From positions 1-58,534 of the forward strand of contig CAJQPN010000009.1 in NCBI GenBank assembly GCA_905480195.1: 58,534 bases of DNA, given 5' to 3'. The stretch comes from an uncultured Acidimicrobiales bacterium (GTDB lineage Bacteria > Actinomycetota > Acidimicrobiia > Acidimicrobiales > Aldehydirespiratoraceae). A program made the position numbers and the translations under genes. Below, one piece after another: positions 57,600 to 58,534 of the stretch. Numbering within the stretch: the stretch's first letter is position 1; each line of letters starts with the position of its first letter. The notes under the pieces were generated by a model. The model was not told the origin of the DNA and ran no database searches. It worked only from the letters and a program-made list of their open reading frames with translations.

Positions 57600-58534
57600 T
57601 TGATCTCCGCTTCCCAGTCGCGGCTCTCAAGGATCGCTTGGATGCTGCTGAGGAACGCCGCTGCGTAGGCGCCGTCAAATGCACGGTGATCCCATGCAAG
57701 CGCGAGCACACCGACCGAGTGGATAGCGATCGATTCGTTCCCGAACTCGTCGGTGACGACGACCGGCTTGCGTTTCACCCCGTCGGTGCTGAGGATTGCC
57801 ACCTGTGGCTGGTTGATAATCGGGAACTGCATCATCGTGCCGTACTGACCGGCGTTGGTGAGGGTGAACGTGCCTCCACTGAGGTCATCAGGTGTGAGCT
57901 GCTTGGTTCTTGTGCGATCGGCAACGTCCTTGATCTCCCGTGCGATCTGTCGCAGCCGCTTACCTTCGACCTGTTTGACCACCGGTGCGAGCAGGCCTTC
58001 GAAGTCGATATCGACGGCGACTGCCATGTTGATCGTGTCGTGCACGATCAGGTGATCGCCACCGAAGCTGGCGTTTAGGTGCGGGAATTCACGCAGCGCG
58101 TCGGCGACAGCGCGGGTGATAAACGGCAGATAGGTGAGCGAGAAGCCCTCTTCTGCCTTCCACGCAACACTGTGCTTCTTGCGGACCTGTTCAACACGCT
58201 CGTAATCGACCTCCATTGCCGTGAGGACGTGCGGCGATGTGGCCTTCGACATCAACATGTGCTCGGCTGTGCGCTTGCGGACGTTGTTCAGCGGAACGAC
58301 TTGGTCTCGTTCACTGAGCGCTACTCCGGTGGGCACCGGAACAGTCGGTGTTGGCGCAGGCGGAGCCGGAACTGGCGGGGTCGGTTCATCAGCCACCGTC
58401 GACGCAGGCGGAGCCGGAACTGGCGGGGTCGGTTCATCAGCCACCGTCGACGCAGCGCTGGAAAGAGAGTCGGTGTTCGCCTGGATGATCGCCTCGACAT
58501 CGGCCCGAGTGATCCGGCCCCCAATACCGGTACC
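57596..58534 (-). CDS. 2-oxoacid dehydrogenase E2 acyltransferase, 5' partial
   Basis: The frame is open to the right edge (312 residues visible). The first visible residues GTGIGGRITRADVEAII are the end of the E3-binding domain. A Pro/Ala/Thr-rich linker with a duplicated 16-residue unit follows, then the catalytic domain: RKRTAEHMLMSKATSPHVLT, HLNASFGGDHLIVHD, NMAVAVDIDFEGLLAPVV, FTLTNAGQYGTMM and the active-site His in DHRAFDGAYAAAFL. The lipoyl domain must lie beyond the window. It is the core of a pyruvate, oxoglutarate or branched-chain dehydrogenase; which one cannot be decided. Its stop overlaps the start of the LipB-LipA gene. Confidence 0.92.
   Translation of the reverse strand, partial: GTGIGGRITRADVEAIIQANTDSLSSAASTVADEPTPPVPAPPASTVADEPTPPVPAPPAPTPTVPVPTGVALSERDQVVPLNNVRKRTAEHMLMSKATSPHVLTAMEVDYERVEQVRKKHSVAWKAEEGFSLTYLPFITRAVADALREFPHLNASFGGDHLIVHDTINMAVAVDIDFEGLLAPVVKQVEGKRLRQIAREIKDVADRTRTKQLTPDDLSGGTFTLTNAGQYGTMMQFPIINQPQVAILSTDGVKRKPVVVTDEFGNESIAIHSVGVLALAWDHRAFDGAYAAAFLSSIQAILESRDWEAEIN
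58356..58451 (-). repeat. Perfect 48-bp tandem duplication in the E2 linker
   Basis: 58356-58403 and 58404-58451 are identical, base for base. Each copy encodes 16 residues of the Pro/Ala-rich interdomain linker, keeping the frame. The identity suggests a recent duplication. Confidence 0.93.

Overview
The window reads as chromosomal DNA of a high-GC Gram-positive bacterium, most likely an actinobacterium of the Acidimicrobiia (Ilumatobacter-like) type. This is inferred from GC-rich codons, many GTG starts, a DUF222-HNH gene, an actinobacterial biotin carboxylase/BCCP fusion, an LpdA-like quinone reductase and many genes that appear to be transcribed without a 5' leader. Placement below phylum level is a guess. 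No tRNA, rRNA, CRISPR array, insertion sequence or integrase was recognised. No gap between genes exceeds 300 bases; the longest are 47954-48215, 40905-41126 and 48843-49017, and each is described.

Layout. 1-433: end of a Tad-type pilus (TadE/TadG-like) gene. 438-1550: DUF222-HNH endonuclease gene with an apparent LexA box inside its promoter. 1590-3143: cobalt-type nitrile hydratase operon (beta, alpha with His-rich N-terminus, activator). 3160-15277 and 19391-45972: a large surface-polysaccharide locus. It contains nucleotide-sugar genes (galE, a GDP-mannose pyrophosphorylase type gene, a GDP-fucose synthase type gene, UDP-xylose synthase, ugd, rmlACBD), about twelve glycosyltransferases, a methyltransferase, a YfhO-type GT-C protein, an O-antigen ligase/polymerase, a Wzm/Wzt ABC exporter, a polyprenyl-phosphate sugar transferase, a Wzx-like flippase and an LCP ligase. 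15299-19340 interrupts the locus with housekeeping genes: birA, divergent from the acyl-CoA carboxylase alpha gene, then an LpdA-like flavoprotein. 37001-40904: a secreted subtilase and a SpoIID-domain protein, each ending in three SLH-like repeats. 45991-55847: housekeeping genes (rhodanese-ThiF/MoeB, Sir2, a Flp pilin, leucyl aminopeptidase, a Bcr/CflA-type MFS pump, an M24 peptidase, MetY, a CoA-binding protein). 55878-58534: a single-frame LipB-LipA fusion coupled to the gene for an E2 acyltransferase that runs off the right edge.

How it works together (inference). Nucleotide-activated galactose, mannose, fucose-type, glucuronate/xylose and rhamnose sugars feed a cytoplasmic assembly line begun by the polyprenyl-phosphate sugar transferase. 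Two export routes are encoded, ABC (Wzm/Wzt) and flippase plus polymerase/ligase. The LCP protein could attach the product to the wall, and the SLH-bearing proteins could bind the wall or its glycans. The YfhO protein and the polyprenyl-phosphate-sugar synthase-like GT2s suggest extracytoplasmic decoration.

Two structural habits recur. First, many genes have a TANNNT hexamer ending 6 to 9 nt before the start codon, most often exactly 6, and no Shine-Dalgarno, which points to leaderless mRNAs. Second, several convergent gene pairs share a perfect short hairpin lying on or beside their stop codons.
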